Positions 61,484-64,000 of a DNA stretch of 64,000 nt are shown here, piece after piece. The position numbers and the translations under genes are program-made. Source of the DNA: Pseudomonas laurylsulfativorans (lineage in GTDB: Bacteria; Pseudomonadota; Gammaproteobacteria; Pseudomonadales; Pseudomonadaceae); NCBI RefSeq assembly GCF_002906155.1, contig NZ_MUJK01000001.1, positions 558,001 to 622,000 of the forward strand. The letters run 5' to 3'. A model generated the notes under the pieces. The model made no database searches and had not been told where the DNA came from. It was given only the letters and a program-made list of their open reading frames with translations. The stretch's first letter is position 1; every line of letters begins with the position of its first letter.

Positions 61484-62836
61484 ATGCCAATGCAAGAATC
61501 TACATGGTTGTTAGGGGTTCTATTTACATCGATTGCTTTAATTATTTTTCTGATTATGAAAGTCAGGCTTCATGCATTCATAGCTCTCGTGATCGCTTGT
61601 TTTGTGGTCGGTTTTGGTGCAGGGATGCCTGTTCCAAAAATCATAAGTACGCTCGAATCAGGCATCGGCGGTACGCTGGGCTTCCTGATAGCAATCATAG
61701 GACTCGGAGGCATACTCGGTAAAATTCTAGAGGAGTCTGGCGGAGCTGAGCGCCTCGCTAAAACCTTACTTGATAACCTAGGCTCTAAAAGAGCCCATTG
61801 GGTAATGGCCATCGTTGGGGCCATCGCAGGAATCCCGGTATTTTTCGAAGTCGGCTTTGTTCTCCTGATTCCACTTGTGTATGTCGTAGCGCGGGAAACA
61901 AAGATAAACACCCTGTTTTTGGGCATTCCTCTCGCCATTTCCTTGATGACCATCCACTGCATTCTTCCCCCACACCCAGCCGCGATGGCTATTACTGTGA
62001 TGATGGGGGCTGATGTTGGGACTGTGATTATCTACGGCCTTTTAGTTGGTATTCCGACAATCATTGTCGCAGGGCCTATTTGGGTAAACCTTTACTGCGG
62101 GCGAGAAGCCTCAGCAAGTCAGCAAGTATTTCTGAAAGCCCAAGGACAAAGCGTTGGTGCGGCGCGAACCTTGCCAGGGTTCGGGATTACACTGTTGACC
62201 ATCGGTTTACCTCTCATCCTCATGGTTTTTAAAACAGCAACCGCAGGCCTCCCTGACGAAATGTGGATAAAGCTGGCCGCACAGTTCGTTGGAAACCCTT
62301 TAATTGCGCTTATGATTTCTGTGGGCTTTGCCTACTGGTCGCTTGGCTTACGTCAACGTCGCACCATGATCGAGCTATTGGAACTGACTCAGCGTAGCTT
62401 TCCAGCCTTAGCCAATATTATCTTTGTCATCGGCGCGGGGGGTGCATTCAATGCTGTGCTGATCGAAAGTGGGGTGGGTAAAGCTATCTCAGGGCTGCTC
62501 GCAGGATCTGATATTAATTTGATTATCCTTGCCTGGTTTGTTGCGTGGCTGATGCACTTCGCGGTTGGCTCGGCGACAGTAGCAATGGTGAGCGCCGCTG
62601 GAATGATTCATCCAATGTTGGCTGCAGACCCTCACCTTAAGCCCGAGATTCTTGTTATTGCCATCGGCGCTGGCTCAATTGGCTGGGCGCATGTCACCGA
62701 CTCGGCATTCTGGGTAGTGAAGGAATACTTAAATGTATCCCTCTCAGATGCATTGAAAAAGTTTACAGGGGGGACGGTAGTAGCCTCCATCGTCGCTCTC
62801 CTGGCGACACTACTACTGAATTACACCATCAGTTGA
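61484..62836 (+). CDS. GntP-family permease (gluconate / D-serine type)
   Basis: A 450-residue membrane protein with about 12 helices, of the GntP family that includes gluconate permeases and the D-serine permease DsdX. Family motifs GIPVFFEVGFVLLIPLVYV and ILPPHPAAMAI are clear. The ATG at 61484 follows AAGGTG; a GTG at 61475 and an ATG at 61490 are alternatives. Next to dsdA, uptake of a D-amino acid or hydroxy-amino acid is more likely than gluconate. Confidence 0.9.
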   Translation: MPMQESTWLLGVLFTSIALIIFLIMKVRLHAFIALVIACFVVGFGAGMPVPKIISTLESGIGGTLGFLIAIIGLGGILGKILEESGGAERLAKTLLDNLGSKRAHWVMAIVGAIAGIPVFFEVGFVLLIPLVYVVARETKINTLFLGIPLAISLMTIHCILPPHPAAMAITVMMGADVGTVIIYGLLVGIPTIIVAGPIWVNLYCGREASASQQVFLKAQGQSVGAARTLPGFGITLLTIGLPLILMVFKTATAGLPDEMWIKLAAQFVGNPLIALMISVGFAYWSLGLRQRRTMIELLELTQRSFPALANIIFVIGAGGAFNAVLIESGVGKAISGLLAGSDINLIILAWFVAWLMHFAVGSATVAMVSAAGMIHPMLAADPHLKPEILVIAIGAGSIGWAHVTDSAFWVVKEYLNVSLSDALKKFTGGTVVASIVALLATLLLNYTIS

Positions 62837-62942
62837 AGTCACTCTGAAGGTCATGCCATTGGAAGGCGCCATTACTATCGCCTATTTGATGCCACAAGGA
62901 ATTACGTCATCAAATAGGTTTCAGATCAGCGAGTCAGGCCTC

Positions 62943-63515
62943 ATGAAAAATCACAAAATCTATCTCGGCCTGGGCAGCAATGTTGAGCGTGAAAGACACA
63001 TCGAGATCGCTCTTACAATGCTGGAAGAGCATCTGGAAAATATCCGTTGCTCACCCGTTTATGAAAGCATTTCCCTTGACGGAGACCACCCGCCCTTTTA
63101 CAACCTGGTAATGTATGCGACCACTGATCTCAACATTCGCGAACTCGTCGCATGGATTAAAGGAATCGAGCACCTCCATGGTCGAAGGAGCGGGACGCAG
63201 CGGTTGATCACACTCGACATTGATCTACTCCTTTTTGACGGCCTGACTGGCGATATTGAAGGTGTCCAGCTGCCTAGAGCCGAAATTCTGACCCGCTCAT
63301 TCGTGCTCTACCCGCTGCAGCTACTTGCACCTAAGCTGCATCCACCTGGGTGTGAAGTCACCTTGGCAGAGCTGTGGCTAAAGCTCAGACCTGGCCCAGA
63401 ATTAATGCCAGTTCGCTACCCGTTCGGTATTCCTCCCTACCAGCTCGTCGGGTCGAACTTCTCCGCCGGACAAAGTAAAGCAATACAGCGGACTGCCAAT
63501 CAGTTGGCCAGCTAA
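62943..63515 (+). CDS. folK: 6-hydroxymethyl-dihydropterin pyrophosphokinase (FolK-like)
   Basis: A 190-residue HPPK. It has YLGLGSNVERERHIEIALTM at the N-terminus, a central HGRRSGTQRLITLDIDLLLF with the paired Asp residues that bind magnesium, and TRSFVLYPLQLLAPKLHP. The ATG at 62943 gives the family's natural N-terminus; upstream in-frame codons have no similarity. It makes a folate precursor, so it supplies THF to the neighbouring one-carbon enzymes. Confidence 0.9.
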   Translation: MKNHKIYLGLGSNVERERHIEIALTMLEEHLENIRCSPVYESISLDGDHPPFYNLVMYATTDLNIRELVAWIKGIEHLHGRRSGTQRLITLDIDLLLFDGLTGDIEGVQLPRAEILTRSFVLYPLQLLAPKLHPPGCEVTLAELWLKLRPGPELMPVRYPFGIPPYQLVGSNFSAGQSKAIQRTANQLAS

Positions 63516-63549
63516 GCCCCTTACAAAATAAATTTCAACGGAGTGCGGC

Positions 63550-63720
63550 ATGGTTAGCCGCCACAAACACGTCATACCCTACTTCGCCGATCCTACAATC
63601 TATTTCTCTCTCATCAGGCACGCTCCCGGGGCAATCCTTCTTGATTCAGGAAGACCGACATCGCAACGAGATCGTTATGACCTCATGTGTACCCAGTTCT
63701 TTGCTTATACGCCCCCATAA
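63550..63720 (+). pseudogene. pabB: Truncated aminodeoxychorismate synthase component I (pabB) N-terminus
   Basis: ATG at 63550 with GGAG upstream gives 56 codons. YFADPTIYFSLIRHAPGAIL and LLDSGRPTSQRDRYDL match the first part of PabB (usual form LLDSGRPxxxRGRYD). The frame ends in TAA at 63718, where a protein of 450 or so residues should continue. PabB makes p-aminobenzoate for folate, which fits the folK gene 35 bases upstream. It is cut three bases before the stop of the convergent DUF3422 gene, a probable recombination joint. Confidence 0.7.
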
Positions 63721-63722
63721 CC

Positions 63723-64000
63723 TCAATGCGCTTTGACTTTCTGGATACGAAGCACAATCAACGCAAGAGTACCGACTGCAAGCGGCGACATTGCCAGCAG
63801 GGCCTCTCGCGGAGCCACCGCAACGCCGAGTAGGTGTAGTCCGGAGTAGCCAAGTTTGAGCAGACTGAGCAGGTAGTAGGCAATAGCGAAAATCGAAAGA
63901 CCTTCAACTGCGCGCTGGATCTTTATCTGTGCATAGGCGCGGATATTCAGGCTTTCGAGGATTTCCGAGTTCTGTTCTTCCATTTCGACCTGAACGCGTG
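63723..64000 (-). CDS. DUF3422 membrane-anchored protein, C-terminal part (runs off the window)
   Basis: The minus-strand frame is open to the window edge (RVQVEMEEQNSEILESLN), so the ATG at 63983 is internal. It matches the end of DUF3422 proteins (usual form RAxLQLRLQxTVEGLSVxAISYY): IQRAVEGLSIFAIAYYLLSL, then a second hydrophobic helix and a short basic tail. Function of the family is unknown. Confidence 0.75.
   Translation of the reverse strand, partial: RVQVEMEEQNSEILESLNIRAYAQIKIQRAVEGLSIFAIAYYLLSLLKLGYSGLHLLGVAVAPREALLAMSPLAVGTLALIVLRIQKVKAH

Overview
The window is bacterial DNA that fits a Pseudomonas of the fluorescens group. This rests on its high-GC core genes, GTAGGAGC-type REP palindromes, a formate dehydrogenase-N/selenocysteine gene cluster, and many Pseudomonas-style transport and regulator genes. 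No rRNA, CRISPR array or replication origin was seen.

Region 1 (1-9.3 kb) is a one-strand selenocysteine operon: fdnGHI (formate dehydrogenase with an in-frame UGA), fdhE, selA, selB and the tRNA-Sec gene selC. Only selD is missing. Region 2 (9.4-21.2 kb) is core-like. It holds a DUF1254/DUF1214 exported protein, an exported alpha/beta hydrolase, a LysR/MFS divergent pair, an amino-acid-type ABC importer followed by two amidohydrolases, and REPIN elements, including a five-unit tandem REPIN array with a 143-144 bp period.

Region 3 (21.2-30.3 kb) has an orphan LuxR regulator and two divergent gene groups. One is SRPBCC-cysD-cysNC; the other is DUF1214-sulfotransferase-SDR-DHH phosphoesterase. 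Together they look like a self-contained sulfation module: PAPS synthesis, sulfate transfer and possible removal of PAP. A 42-bp palindrome lies in the shared promoter region.

Region 4 (30.3-49.5 kb) is accessory and decayed. It contains a perfect AT-rich palindrome, 1.8 kb of AT-rich apparently non-coding DNA with a repeated motif, a tyrosine recombinase, an orphan Xre/MbcA/ParS-type antitoxin, and a Fic-family relic without its catalytic His. Other broken genes are an XRE-type gene, a YkgJ-type gene, an SDR, an aldo/keto reductase, a DUF2256 gene and an MvaT/H-NS-family fragment. Intact genes among them are kup, a paoABCD-like molybdenum aldehyde oxidoreductase operon with an AraC regulator, a small ABM-like gene and a XenA-like flavoenzyme.

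Region 5 (49.5-64 kb) carries a seryl-tRNA synthetase outside its usual Pseudomonas neighbourhood and an aapJQMP-type amino acid importer of mosaic base composition. A LysR gene then diverges from glyA-like, dsdA, folD, purU, a GntP-family permease, folK and a truncated pabB. The GlyA-like enzyme has replacements at several residues that are key in serine hydroxymethyltransferase. With D-serine dehydratase and a folate one-carbon disposal route beside it, the cluster looks like a catabolic pathway for an alpha-substituted serine (for example 2-methylserine or 2-(hydroxymethyl)serine). That is the leading candidate for an undescribed system here. The window ends inside a DUF3422 gene.
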